IMG/VR virus record: IMGVR_UViG_3300025669_000099
Coordinates: 1 to 38,105 of that record
DNA: 38,105 nucleotides
Direction: 5' to 3' (one strand)
From: a virus
Of this stretch, positions 15,988-24,915 are shown piece by piece. A program made the translations under genes and the position numbers. The notes beneath the pieces are model-generated. The model was given only the letters and a program-made list of their open reading frames with translations, was not told the origin of the DNA and ran no database searches. Positions within the stretch are counted from its first letter, which is position 1. Each line of letters begins with the position of its first letter.

Positions 15988-17511
15988 ATGAAAAAACTTT
16001 TAACTTTAATTGTAGGATTATTGGTTGGTACAGCTATGGCTGCTCCTATTATATTAAATGGAAATGGAGCTGAAACTAGGCCAATCGTAAAACGCTATTA
16101 CAATGCTGATCATTATGATAATGGAGATGGTACAATATCAGCTTCTATAAAAGGGAAATGGGTTAATTATATGGAAAAGGATGATAGTTGGCAACCGATT
16201 AATGAGCATTTTGAAGATGTTGGAACTCATTTTGAAATGAGTGAAGCTCCATTTATTGCTAAAGTTCCAAAACTTTCAACTGGTACAGCTACATTTAATT
16301 CAAATAATCGTTATGATATTTGGGATAAAAAGAAAATTAAGGATGAGCCATTAACAATGCTTACTACCGCAGAGGGTGTGAATGAAGTGATTGGAAAAAT
16401 AGAAACAGGAGATTTAGGATGGGGAGAAACTACTTATGTAGTATATGAAGGTGCTTATAATTTTGGAGATTTAATATTTGTAGTTCATAAAGCTAGAGGT
16501 ACTCGTTTAACTCGTTTGGTACGTTTTAATGAAGCCCCTAGTGAGGACTTACAGATAACTTTTGATTTAGATTTTTCTGATAAAATAAAAATCCGTAATA
16601 ACGGAAAGACATGGAATCAGAAAGGCGATTTAAAAACAAATAAGGTTATTTCAATGAGAAGCGACAATCTTACTAATACAAGTAAGCGTGGTATTGGATT
16701 GAGAAACTTTTACATGTGGAGTGATTACAATAACAGAACATCTATTGAGGTTGATATTAAGAAACAGGGGAATGATTATACTCTGACTAAAAATATTCCA
16801 ATTAGTTATTTTAATGAAGAAACTGTTTATCCTGTTTATACAGATGATAGTACCAGTTTCAATCCTGATGCTAACCCTGAAACTACATGTATTGATGGTA
16901 GCGTACTAAGATATGTGGTACCAACTGGTGAAGATTGGGCAGACATGAGAACTAAGGCTGGGACAGATTCGCAAAAAGCAACTGCAACCACCTATTTTGC
17001 AAGAGTTCAAGCTGTAAATGTTTCTGATAAGTGGCAAAGAATTGAAAGGGGTATATTCTTGTTCGACACTTCATCAATAGGGGCAGGCTACGAAGTAGAT
17101 AGTTCTGATTTTAAATTAACAGGAACATTTAAGAATAATGATTATAGTGGTAATGTAGATTTAGTTACAAGTAATCCAGCATCAGACACAAATATCGATA
17201 CCCCGGATTATGACTATCAGGATTTTGGAACAACCATACTTGCACCCTCTATTTCAATTGCAACATTTGATGATGCTGGACTTAATACATGGGCTTTAAA
17301 TGAAAGTGGTATTGCAAATATAGATATGGAAGATATATCAAAATTTGGTATAAGAATAAGTCATGATACTACTAATACAGAACCAACATGGTCATCTAAC
17401 GGTGTTGATTATGTGTATGGTAATTATGCTGACAATGGCTCAAATGAACCAACATTAGATGTAACTTATAGTGAAGTTTCGGATTCTGGAAATATGTTCT
17501 TAATGTTTTAA
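15988..17511 (+). CDS. Exported beta-rich protein with signal peptide and DNRLRE-like C-terminus, 507 aa
   Basis: I chose ATG at 15988, one base after the upstream stop, rather than the overlapping ATG at 15976. The product starts MKKLLTLIVGLLVGTAMAAP, a signal peptide with likely AMA|AP cleavage. The middle (~60-290) is mixed beta sequence. The C-terminal ~190 residues (from about 310) resemble secreted DNRLRE-type domains: RGIFLFDTSSIGAGYEVDSS, a strand series, LNTWALNESG and a final LDVTYS strand. It pairs with the gene before it, also exported. It may be a fibre-associated or host-surface protein. Family match is from memory of the motif. Confidence 0.7.
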   Translation: MKKLLTLIVGLLVGTAMAAPIILNGNGAETRPIVKRYYNADHYDNGDGTISASIKGKWVNYMEKDDSWQPINEHFEDVGTHFEMSEAPFIAKVPKLSTGTATFNSNNRYDIWDKKKIKDEPLTMLTTAEGVNEVIGKIETGDLGWGETTYVVYEGAYNFGDLIFVVHKARGTRLTRLVRFNEAPSEDLQITFDLDFSDKIKIRNNGKTWNQKGDLKTNKVISMRSDNLTNTSKRGIGLRNFYMWSDYNNRTSIEVDIKKQGNDYTLTKNIPISYFNEETVYPVYTDDSTSFNPDANPETTCIDGSVLRYVVPTGEDWADMRTKAGTDSQKATATTYFARVQAVNVSDKWQRIERGIFLFDTSSIGAGYEVDSSDFKLTGTFKNNDYSGNVDLVTSNPASDTNIDTPDYDYQDFGTTILAPSISIATFDDAGLNTWALNESGIANIDMEDISKFGIRISHDTTNTEPTWSSNGVDYVYGNYADNGSNEPTLDVTYSEVSDSGNMFLMF

Positions 17512-17530
17512 TTCTTAATTTAACAATTTT

Positions 17531-17737
17531 ATGTTCAAAAAAATTAGAAATTTAGTGTGGGGATTTTTTACAGGCAAAGATATGAAAGCTTTATATTGGT
17601 ATACATTTGCACAGTTTATAGCTGCTGGTTGTGATATAGTAATCCAAACTTTAACTGCATGGAATCCTGAAGCTTGGCAGACTATTGCTGCTGGTTTAAT
17701 AATTTCTCGTATTACTAAAAAGCTTAATACAAAATAA
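17531..17737 (+). CDS. Small membrane protein, candidate holin, 68 aa
   Basis: The 68-residue protein has a basic start, a first hydrophobic span (~20-40, ALYWYTFAQFIAAGCDIVIQ) and a second (~48-61, AWQTIAAGLIISRI), ending in basic TKKLNTK. Two short membrane helices with charged ends match small class II holins, which time host lysis by opening the inner membrane. It is followed after 2 nt by another one-span protein, so the two could be holin and antiholin. It lies away from the endolysin candidate at 29085. Confidence 0.55.
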   Translation: MFKKIRNLVWGFFTGKDMKALYWYTFAQFIAAGCDIVIQTLTAWNPEAWQTIAAGLIISRITKKLNTK

Positions 17738-17739
17738 AT

Positions 17740-17928
17740 ATGTCAAAATCTTCAGACACAATAATAGGAGAAATGCATACTGACATAAAATGGATAAAAA
17801 CAACCCTTGAAAAAAAAGCTAATAAATGGGTGGAAAGGGTTATCGCAATAGGAATGTTGGGGTGTGTAGGATGGGCAGGTAATCAATTATTAGGCTTAAT
17901 TCCTAAAGTGCAAGCATTATTTAATTAA
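17740..17928 (+). CDS. XhlA-like single-span membrane protein, 62 aa
   Basis: The first 28 residues are soluble and helical (MHTDIKWIKTTLEKKANKW), followed by one hydrophobic span (~33-54, VIAIGMLGCVGWAGNQLLGL). The order IKWIKTTLE, charged helix, then C-terminal membrane anchor resembles haemolysin XhlA-type phage proteins, which act with holins. It overlaps no gene and ends 5 nt before the next ATG. Function is inferred from topology and neighbourhood. Confidence 0.55.
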   Translation: MSKSSDTIIGEMHTDIKWIKTTLEKKANKWVERVIAIGMLGCVGWAGNQLLGLIPKVQALFN

Positions 17929-17933
17929 TTAAT

Positions 17934-19346
17934 ATGTCAGCAAAATCTTTACAAAAAGCATCGATAATCAATATAACTTCATCAAAAATCAGGATTAAAC
18001 ATCCTGATATTGATAAAAATCCAAATACCATTATGGCTAATGGTATTGCTGCAGCTGGAGTTACTTTAACTGTTTTAGATAATAATGGATTTGCAGATGA
18101 TGATTTTATGATATTGGGGGCGATAGGAGATAACCAAACAGAAGCAATAGATGTAAATGGTGCTGTTGCTCGTGGAACTTCAATGACTATAACCAATACA
18201 TTGAAATTTCCACATGTATTAAATGATCCTGTTACAAAAATTTACGAAAAACAAATTAAGATTTATGGTGCAGCTACGGATGGTGGAACTGGAACAGTAA
18301 TTAAGACACTTGATATTGAATGGAATAAACAATATACAGAATATAGTTTAATAACTACTGATACGGCTTATGCTTATTATTATGCTACTTATTATGATGG
18401 AACTACAGAGGGTGCTGTTAGTGATTATATTTTGGCTGCTGGTTTGGGTTCTGCAACTGTATTTGGTGTAATCCAACAAGCTTTAGATATTGTTGGAATT
18501 GATATTGATACTAAGATAACTCTTAAAATGTGTACTAGATATGCTCAGGATTGCCAATTAGCTATTTCTCAATTTGTTTATCATAAGCCACGCACAGGTA
18601 AGGAAACACCAATTGATTGGGGGCATGAACTCACAGAAGATATTACTTCTTTATCAATTGATGAAAATCAAAATAGGTATGATATATCATCTTTGAATTT
18701 TAAATATACTGCTGCAAAATCAGTTACAAGTGTAAGGTTAGGGGATCTGAAAGCTATGGATAAGATTAATCCGGTTGAAATGGATGCAGAATTAGCCTAT
18801 AGGCCTTATACTGAAGTGGCAACTCAAGCTGAAATTGCCGATATTACGCTTGTGGTTGATTCTAATGTAGAATATTCAGATACAGGTAATCTTTATCTTG
18901 GTAGCGAGATAATTACTTATACAGGAAAAACTGGAACTACAACATTTACAGGAATACCTGCTTCAGGTACAGGTTCAATAACCGCACAGCATTTAGTTGA
19001 TGCTCCTGTATGGCAAAATGCTGCTCCTACAAAGCCTACAAAGTGGACAGTATTTGAAGATTATTTAATTTTAAATCAACCGCCTTCTGATGATTATGAA
19101 GATTATGCTATTAAAATAAAGTATTACAAAACATTAACAGCTTTAACGGAAGTTTCTGATTCTATCACCATTCCTTTTTACAATGTTTTCCAATATTACA
19201 TAGCTTCAAGAATTGAACAAAGGAGAGGAAACACAGAGGAATCTTTATTATTGATGAACCAATTTGAAAAGATGGTATTCCAAAATTCTCAATTTAGGGA
19301 TGTTTTACCAAAAGCTAAAAAAACTTATAAAAACTATGCAGTATGA
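17934..19346 (+). CDS. Tail connector/adaptor-like structural protein, 470 aa
   Basis: The N-terminal ~330 residues are Thr/Ala/Gly-rich beta repeats (TLTVLDNNGFADDDFMILGA; a similar EIITYTGKTGTTTFTGIP near 325). Near the C-terminus is a helical segment FYNVFQYYIASRIEQRRGNT followed by ESLLLMNQFEKMV. That helix with RRG resembles the end of head-to-tail adaptor proteins (P22 gp4-type and related accessory factors), which dock tail to portal. The stop overlaps the next start (ATGA). Adaptor fusion to a beta module is an interpretation. Confidence 0.55.
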   Translation: MSAKSLQKASIINITSSKIRIKHPDIDKNPNTIMANGIAAAGVTLTVLDNNGFADDDFMILGAIGDNQTEAIDVNGAVARGTSMTITNTLKFPHVLNDPVTKIYEKQIKIYGAATDGGTGTVIKTLDIEWNKQYTEYSLITTDTAYAYYYATYYDGTTEGAVSDYILAAGLGSATVFGVIQQALDIVGIDIDTKITLKMCTRYAQDCQLAISQFVYHKPRTGKETPIDWGHELTEDITSLSIDENQNRYDISSLNFKYTAAKSVTSVRLGDLKAMDKINPVEMDAELAYRPYTEVATQAEIADITLVVDSNVEYSDTGNLYLGSEIITYTGKTGTTTFTGIPASGTGSITAQHLVDAPVWQNAAPTKPTKWTVFEDYLILNQPPSDDYEDYAIKIKYYKTLTALTEVSDSITIPFYNVFQYYIASRIEQRRGNTEESLLLMNQFEKMVFQNSQFRDVLPKAKKTYKNYAV

Positions 19347-20791
19347 TATTACAACGTCTAAATTTCTTGGCAGGGGGAAACACAAATGTTTCACCATTTA
19401 TAGCTGAACCAAATAGTTGTTTTGTATTATCTGGTGCTAATGTTTCGCACAAATTAGGGGCAATGCTGAAAGATGTGGGGTACAGCCAGGTTGGAGATAC
19501 TCTTGAGGCAGGTAAAGGGGAAACAGGTCTTTTTGATTGGAGGCCAGCCGGAGGTACACAAAAGACATTAGCCACTATTAATAATACTGCAGGAACTAAT
19601 TTAACCTTAAAATACAATAATGCAGGAACGTGGACTGATATTGTTCTTGGTGGGGCTTGGGATGCTTATGAGGATTGTAAGGTAGAATTCGAAAATTTTA
19701 TTGGATATGCTTTTGCTGTTGGATATGATGCAACGGATAAGGTATTTTTACCAGTTGGATCTTTAACTGGTACAACATTTTCAACTGTAACGAATGTTAC
19801 AAATATGCCACAGGGTAAATATGTAGTAAAATATCACGATAGACTTTATGTTTTAAATTGTAAAATAGGAGCTACTTTATATCCATATTCAGCTTATTAT
19901 TCAGAAATACCAGTTGGTGGAACAGTAACATGGACACCATCAGCTATTAATGTTGGCTATGGTGAGGAAATAACAGGTGGTTGTGTTAATTGGGAAAGGT
20001 TAATGGTCTTTACTGATCAGAAGGCTTACATGTACGATGGAAGCTCATTTAAGCAAGTTTGGGATGAGGGGGCTTATCATCGTACTATTAAAAATAATGG
20101 TCAATTCATGGTCTTTTGTAACCAAACTAATGTTTGGCTTACCACAGGTGGGCAACCAATGCCTATTGGTGGGAAAATAATTGATTTTATTAGAAATGGT
20201 ACACCATCTTCATTTTTTGCTGAAGTTGTTGATGAAGAATACAATTTATATGTTGGTACTGTTACAGTTGATGGTATAACTTATACTAATTGTAAATTGA
20301 CATATAATTTTGCTACACAAGGTTGGAGGTGGAGAGAGCTTTATGATGATATTACTATATTTGCAAAAAAATTAGATTCAGGAAGAGAAAGGTTATATAT
20401 GGGTTGTGCTGATGGTGAAGTTATGAATAAAGCCAAATATACTGATGCAGCTCTTGTTTCGGCAGATGATGGCCATGATATTGCTTCTTATTTTGAATTA
20501 GCTCCTATTATTATTAATGATTTGACTTTTGAAAAGGATATGCAGGAATTGAGAGCTTATTCAGAAAGAGCACAGGGGTTGAAATTATTTGCTAGAGTGA
20601 TTGATACAAACTCAAGGGCAGCTTCTGAATTTCTACCTATTGGTATGCTAACTAAATTCATTAATCAATTTGAAGTAAATGTTAAGAATGGGGTTATTTT
20701 ACAAATAGCTGGTTCTGAAAAAAGCTCATTACCATATTGGAGTTTCTATGGTATTGAAATGGATGTACAAAAAGCTTCTAAAATTTTATAA
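19343..20791 (+). CDS. P22 gp10-like tail hub / stabilisation protein, 482 aa
   Basis: Length is close to P22 gp10 (about 470), the tail-needle hub that stabilises packaged heads. The sequence has repeating blade-like strands with Trp and Tyr (WERLMVFTDQKAYMYDGSSF, FMVFCNQTNVWLTTGGQPM, LYVGTVTVDGITYTNCKLTY, RERLYMGCADGEV), as in a beta-propeller. It opens LNFLAGGNTNVSPFIAEPNS, similar to the start of such proteins where a binding loop precedes blade one. It is coupled to the adaptor candidate by ATGA overlap, the same relative order as podovirus tail genes. Confidence 0.6.
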   Translation: MILQRLNFLAGGNTNVSPFIAEPNSCFVLSGANVSHKLGAMLKDVGYSQVGDTLEAGKGETGLFDWRPAGGTQKTLATINNTAGTNLTLKYNNAGTWTDIVLGGAWDAYEDCKVEFENFIGYAFAVGYDATDKVFLPVGSLTGTTFSTVTNVTNMPQGKYVVKYHDRLYVLNCKIGATLYPYSAYYSEIPVGGTVTWTPSAINVGYGEEITGGCVNWERLMVFTDQKAYMYDGSSFKQVWDEGAYHRTIKNNGQFMVFCNQTNVWLTTGGQPMPIGGKIIDFIRNGTPSSFFAEVVDEEYNLYVGTVTVDGITYTNCKLTYNFATQGWRWRELYDDITIFAKKLDSGRERLYMGCADGEVMNKAKYTDAALVSADDGHDIASYFELAPIIINDLTFEKDMQELRAYSERAQGLKLFARVIDTNSRAASEFLPIGMLTKFINQFEVNVKNGVILQIAGSEKSSLPYWSFYGIEMDVQKASKIL

Positions 20792-20794
20792 GTT

Positions 20795-23029
20795 ATGCCT
20801 AGTATTGCCGATCTTGGCTATAAAAACAATGTTAAACCAATATCTGTAATAACGGAGGATCTTCCGTTAGCTTCTGTAAATCAGGAAATACCAAACAAAA
20901 GTATTGATTTATCCAAAATGACTATAGATACTTTTCAGGTTAATCAACACATGAGAGGCGGTGCAAGTGGATATAATGAGGGAATTGGATGGTGGATAGG
21001 AAGAGATGCGGATGGTACAGCCTTATTATTTTTTGGTGATAGCACAGGAAATAAGGTTACATGGGATGGTACAACTTTAACCATTGCTGGTTCTTTAACT
21101 GCTGGTGAAATACATATACCGGATAAAACAACAGCAAATTCATATCATGTTAATAGTGATGGTGATATGTGGATTGGATGTAATGTAGCTGATTTTGCTT
21201 CTGATAATGATAATGCTGCAGCTTATATTCTTAAAAATGGAGCATCTAAATTTCAAAATATAATATTAGAAAGTAATGTTACTATAAAAGATTTACAAAC
21301 AGGATCAGAAATTGCAATACAAGGATGGCAATTTAATGGTGCTTATAGTGCAACGGATTATAGGGTGGTGGCATGGGCATCTGGTACTTTAAGATTAATG
21401 GATAGCACTACTTATGCAATAACTAGCGGTAATACTGGCAATATGACTGCTGGTGTTACTAACTATATTTATTTGGATATAGCGGTTTCAGCTACAGGTT
21501 TTCAGGTTACTACAACTGCTGCTACTGCTGTTGGTTCAGGAAAAATTTTAGTAGCTGTTGCAAAACCTGTAGCTGATGTGGCTAAAGATGCTGAATATCA
21601 AGTTTTTGGTGGTAAAGGTGGTAGTAGTCATTTAATTTCAGTTAATCAGATTGTTGCTAATTCTATTACAGCTAATGAGATGAATGTATCTCAAATATCT
21701 GCGATTACTTCTAATTTAGGTACAATAACAGCCGGTACAATAACAGGTGCAACAATACAAACAGCAGCAAGTGGAAGTCGTGTAGTTTTGACTTCTGATA
21801 ATCTTCTTGCTTATGATGATGATGGTGATGTAATTTTTCAGATTAATTTAACTGGAACAGATGTAGGAGATGTAATAACTGGAGATTATGTTGGTGGAAA
21901 GGGAATGAAATGGGATAAATCGGCTAATCAATTACTTATTCAGGGGGATATGAGTAATGTGGCTTTTGATCAGATAATAATTACAGGAGATTCAACTATT
22001 AATGGGATTAATCCTGTTGTATCGAGTTTTGGAGGTGATGGTTCTGATGGAATATTAAATGTAACATCAGGAACAACAAATATAGCAATTCAAAAATGGC
22101 AGTATAACGCTATTTCTGTAGCATCAGGGGCTACACTTTCAACAACTGGAACTACTGGAATAATGTACCTTCTTTGTCAGCAGGATATGACTGTTACTGG
22201 TACTATTGATTTTAGTGATAAAATTACTGATTTAGCTGCTACATCTGCTGTTAATTTATATAATGGTGATACTTTTACACCAACTGGAAAGAAGAATGGT
22301 AATGGAGGTGGAGGAGGAGGAGGTTCAAATTATGGTGCTACTGCTTATTTTGGTGGTGATGGAGGTGATGGTACTGGTGGTGGTGCTGGTGGAAAAGGTG
22401 GTGGTGGAGGACTTGATAGAGGTGGTGCAGGTGGTGGTGCATCAGGAGGTTCAACACCACTTGGTAATGGTACAGATGGTGTAACAGGAGTAAGTGCAGA
22501 TGATGCAATTGATAGTGCTGGTGGTGGAGGTGTTTATTCTACTTCTGCTGGTGGTGCTGGTGGTGGTGCTGGTACTGTAGGTGGAAGTGGATATGGTGTA
22601 GGTGCAGATGGTGATACAGGATTTGGTGCAGATGGTGGGGATGGTATGGCAGGTGGTGGTGCTTCTGGGGGTGAAAGTGGTAATGGAGGTGTAGATACAA
22701 TAATTAATATAGGTGCAGATTTTGATGGTACAAGTGGAACTATTAAATGTGATGGTGGTGATGGAGATGCAGGAGGTGATGGTGGAGATGCAGGAGGTGG
22801 TGGATATGGAGGTGGAGGAGGTGGTGGAGGTGATGGTGGGGATGCAGGTGAATTAAGATTAGTTTATGGAGAATCTTATGTAGCTCCTACAATAACAATA
22901 GGTGCAGGTGCAGCAGGTGGTGCAGGTAATGGTGGTGCAGGTACAGGTGATACTGGAGATAATGGTGTAGTAGGTGATATAGGTGCAAGTGGTTCATCAA
23001 CAATTAAAACAGTTCCAAATGTATATTAA
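20795..23029 (+). CDS. Tail fibre/adhesin with glycine-rich C-terminal domain, 744 aa
   Basis: Residues 1-60 bind the tail, judged by order. Residues ~60-420 hold beta segments common in phage tail fibres (SVNQIVANSITANEMNVSQI, ITAGTITGATIQTAASGSR). From ~500 to 700 the chain is dominated by Gly with Ala, Ser, Asp and Asn, including runs such as GNGGGGGGGSNYGATA. Such domains form polyglycine-II sandwiches in T4-like adhesins (S16 gp38) and contact host receptors. The last ~50 residues are Gly/Ala-rich with strands. It is the best receptor-binding candidate. The gene starts 3 nt after the hub gene. Confidence 0.75.
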   Translation: MPSIADLGYKNNVKPISVITEDLPLASVNQEIPNKSIDLSKMTIDTFQVNQHMRGGASGYNEGIGWWIGRDADGTALLFFGDSTGNKVTWDGTTLTIAGSLTAGEIHIPDKTTANSYHVNSDGDMWIGCNVADFASDNDNAAAYILKNGASKFQNIILESNVTIKDLQTGSEIAIQGWQFNGAYSATDYRVVAWASGTLRLMDSTTYAITSGNTGNMTAGVTNYIYLDIAVSATGFQVTTTAATAVGSGKILVAVAKPVADVAKDAEYQVFGGKGGSSHLISVNQIVANSITANEMNVSQISAITSNLGTITAGTITGATIQTAASGSRVVLTSDNLLAYDDDGDVIFQINLTGTDVGDVITGDYVGGKGMKWDKSANQLLIQGDMSNVAFDQIIITGDSTINGINPVVSSFGGDGSDGILNVTSGTTNIAIQKWQYNAISVASGATLSTTGTTGIMYLLCQQDMTVTGTIDFSDKITDLAATSAVNLYNGDTFTPTGKKNGNGGGGGGGSNYGATAYFGGDGGDGTGGGAGGKGGGGGLDRGGAGGGASGGSTPLGNGTDGVTGVSADDAIDSAGGGGVYSTSAGGAGGGAGTVGGSGYGVGADGDTGFGADGGDGMAGGGASGGESGNGGVDTIINIGADFDGTSGTIKCDGGDGDAGGDGGDAGGGGYGGGGGGGGDGGDAGELRLVYGESYVAPTITIGAGAAGGAGNGGAGTGDTGDNGVVGDIGASGSSTIKTVPNVY

Positions 23030-23312
23030 ATTTTTAAAAGACAACAACGGGTTTGTAACAGGATTTTTATCTCATATTCCAAAAAATAAATTGTATAAAC
23101 ACAATATTAATGATTTACATCAAATTAAAAATACAGATTATAAAATATTATTTTATTATTTATTAGGTAGAGAAAATGTTAAAATAAAAAGTGGAATAGG
23201 CTCAGTTAATATAGGAGGTATAAAATTAAAAGATGAAGGTGATCACGATATAAGACATGAAAAATTACAAAAAGATATATTTAAACGCAAATCTAATCAT
23301 TTACTAAATTAA
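23019..23312 (+). CDS. Small basic protein after the tail fibre, 97 aa
   Basis: ATG at 23019 overlaps the fibre stop by 11 nt and gives MYIKFLKDNNGFVTGFLSHI. An earlier in-frame start inside the Gly-rich gene is unlikely. The product is basic and mixed: a strand-rich first half, then NVKIKSGIGSVNIGGIKLKD and a basic tail. Genes placed directly after a fibre often encode fibre chaperones or small adhesins, which is a reasonable guess here. No family is recognised. Confidence 0.65.
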   Translation: MYIKFLKDNNGFVTGFLSHIPKNKLYKHNINDLHQIKNTDYKILFYYLLGRENVKIKSGIGSVNIGGIKLKDEGDHDIRHEKLQKDIFKRKSNHLLN

Positions 23313-23316
23313 TACT

Positions 23317-24894
23317 ATGACATATTTATCAGCAAAAAAAGAAGGATTTACAGGCTCTTTCAATGATTGGGTTGATCAAGATAGGCCAAATACTGCATAT
23401 GAAATATTTGGTGGATCTGCCAAAGCTCAAAGGGAATACGAAAGTGAAATTCGTCAGCAAGGCTTAATCAAGGAACTTGGGGCTACTGATCTTATAAATT
23501 TAATGACTACACGAGAGGGTAAAAATCAAGTTAAATGGACACTTGATGAAGCAAGTCGTGAACTTAGAAATGTAGGTAGAACATCAAGTCGTGGGCATGA
23601 ACTCACTCCATCATATTTAGCAGGTCTTGTTAAACAGCACATGAATCAAGATATGTTCAAAATGACATATGGTGGATACCAAAGCCCTGAACATGAAAAA
23701 GACTGGGATGTTTTAAGTTCAGTTCTTCCTAGTTATGTATCAGCAATATTTGATCCTGAAAACAAGGATATACATGTAAGAAATGCAGCTACATCATTAA
23801 ATAGTCTTTTACCAGATGCAGGGTTTGGTGATACTATAAAAGCATATGAGGAACAGGACAAAGTAGAAAATGAAGATAAAATGCAGGATGCACAAAGTAT
23901 GTCATATACTGGTTTTAAAAGAATATACCCAGAATCTTCACAAGAACAATATAGCCAATTAAAAGAACAAGGTATTAACGGAAGAGAGGTTGATACAACA
24001 AGGCCTGGAGAGGGTACTATTTCAGAACAGAATAAAACAGGTGTGCCTTATCCTACTTGGGCTGCACAGCAACAATCACAAGGCAAACCATCTTCTTATC
24101 AGGATTGGCTAAGTGCTAAACCAACAACCGGAGGTCAAGCTGGTGCAAATGCAAATGCGACTACTACACCAACTGGGCAAAATGGAGAACAAGCTGGTGC
24201 TTCTGTTGGAGCAGACGATAATACAACTTTGGCTTTACAACAATTAGATGCTGCTGTTGCTAGTGGATTACTTAACCAAGATACTGCAAGTTTATTTAAA
24301 ACAGTTGTAAGGAATTGGGATGTTAATAAGGAATTGAATATGGATAATGTTTTAAAAGAATTTGATACTATTTCTGAAAGTACAATTTCACCATATTTTG
24401 CAGAACAAGCGGATATTTTTAAAAAGGATGTTCAAACTGCTTATGGTAATTTGGAACAATCAAGATCAGAGGAATTAGAAGCTCAGGGAATACAGGCAGG
24501 AGAAAGGATTGAGGGTACTCAGGAGGATTTGGCTAGACGAGGTTTAACTTTCAGCTCAGAGGGTGCTAAACAACTTGGTACTGAATCAGCTTTTGGTGGT
24601 AAAGTGCCATTTGGAGGTGAAAAACCAGTTGGAGAAGGATTAGTGCCAACTCAAAATAGATTAATATCATCCGGTTCACAAAGATCTTATCAGCAAGCTA
24701 TTGATACTCTTGGTAGGCAGGCAGAGAATACTTTAGGACAGAATAACCTTGTACAAGGCTTTACTCCTAGAGGTGTTTCACAAGGTACAATAGATCAAAA
24801 TAAACAAACTGCTGAAGCTAATGTACTTTCTGGCTTAGCAGGTCAGCAAAGACAAAATTTCGATTATCAGAAACCACTTAATTTTAATTTTTAA
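23317..24894 (+). CDS. Candidate internal virion (ejection) protein, 525 aa
   Basis: The protein is hydrophilic, Gln/Ser/Ala-rich and largely helical with a low-complexity linker near residues 255-305 (GGQAGANANATTTPTGQNGE). The N-terminal part repeats short motifs of the type GSFNDWVDQDRP and SYQDWLSAKP (and YPTWAAQQQ), an aromatic D/W pattern. The C-terminal half looks like long helices. It is first of three large genes before the lysis gene, the position of ejection proteins in podovirus genomes. No enzymatic domain is visible. Confidence 0.55.
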   Translation: MTYLSAKKEGFTGSFNDWVDQDRPNTAYEIFGGSAKAQREYESEIRQQGLIKELGATDLINLMTTREGKNQVKWTLDEASRELRNVGRTSSRGHELTPSYLAGLVKQHMNQDMFKMTYGGYQSPEHEKDWDVLSSVLPSYVSAIFDPENKDIHVRNAATSLNSLLPDAGFGDTIKAYEEQDKVENEDKMQDAQSMSYTGFKRIYPESSQEQYSQLKEQGINGREVDTTRPGEGTISEQNKTGVPYPTWAAQQQSQGKPSSYQDWLSAKPTTGGQAGANANATTTPTGQNGEQAGASVGADDNTTLALQQLDAAVASGLLNQDTASLFKTVVRNWDVNKELNMDNVLKEFDTISESTISPYFAEQADIFKKDVQTAYGNLEQSRSEELEAQGIQAGERIEGTQEDLARRGLTFSSEGAKQLGTESAFGGKVPFGGEKPVGEGLVPTQNRLISSGSQRSYQQAIDTLGRQAENTLGQNNLVQGFTPRGVSQGTIDQNKQTAEANVLSGLAGQQRQNFDYQKPLNFNF

Positions 24895-24915
24895 TGTTTA
24901 ACTTCAATATATAAT

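Noticed and set aside
22263-22484. Val/Met-rich plus-strand frame inside the glycine-rich fibre
   Set aside because: Frame-shifted reading of GGT repeats, explained fully by the fibre gene.
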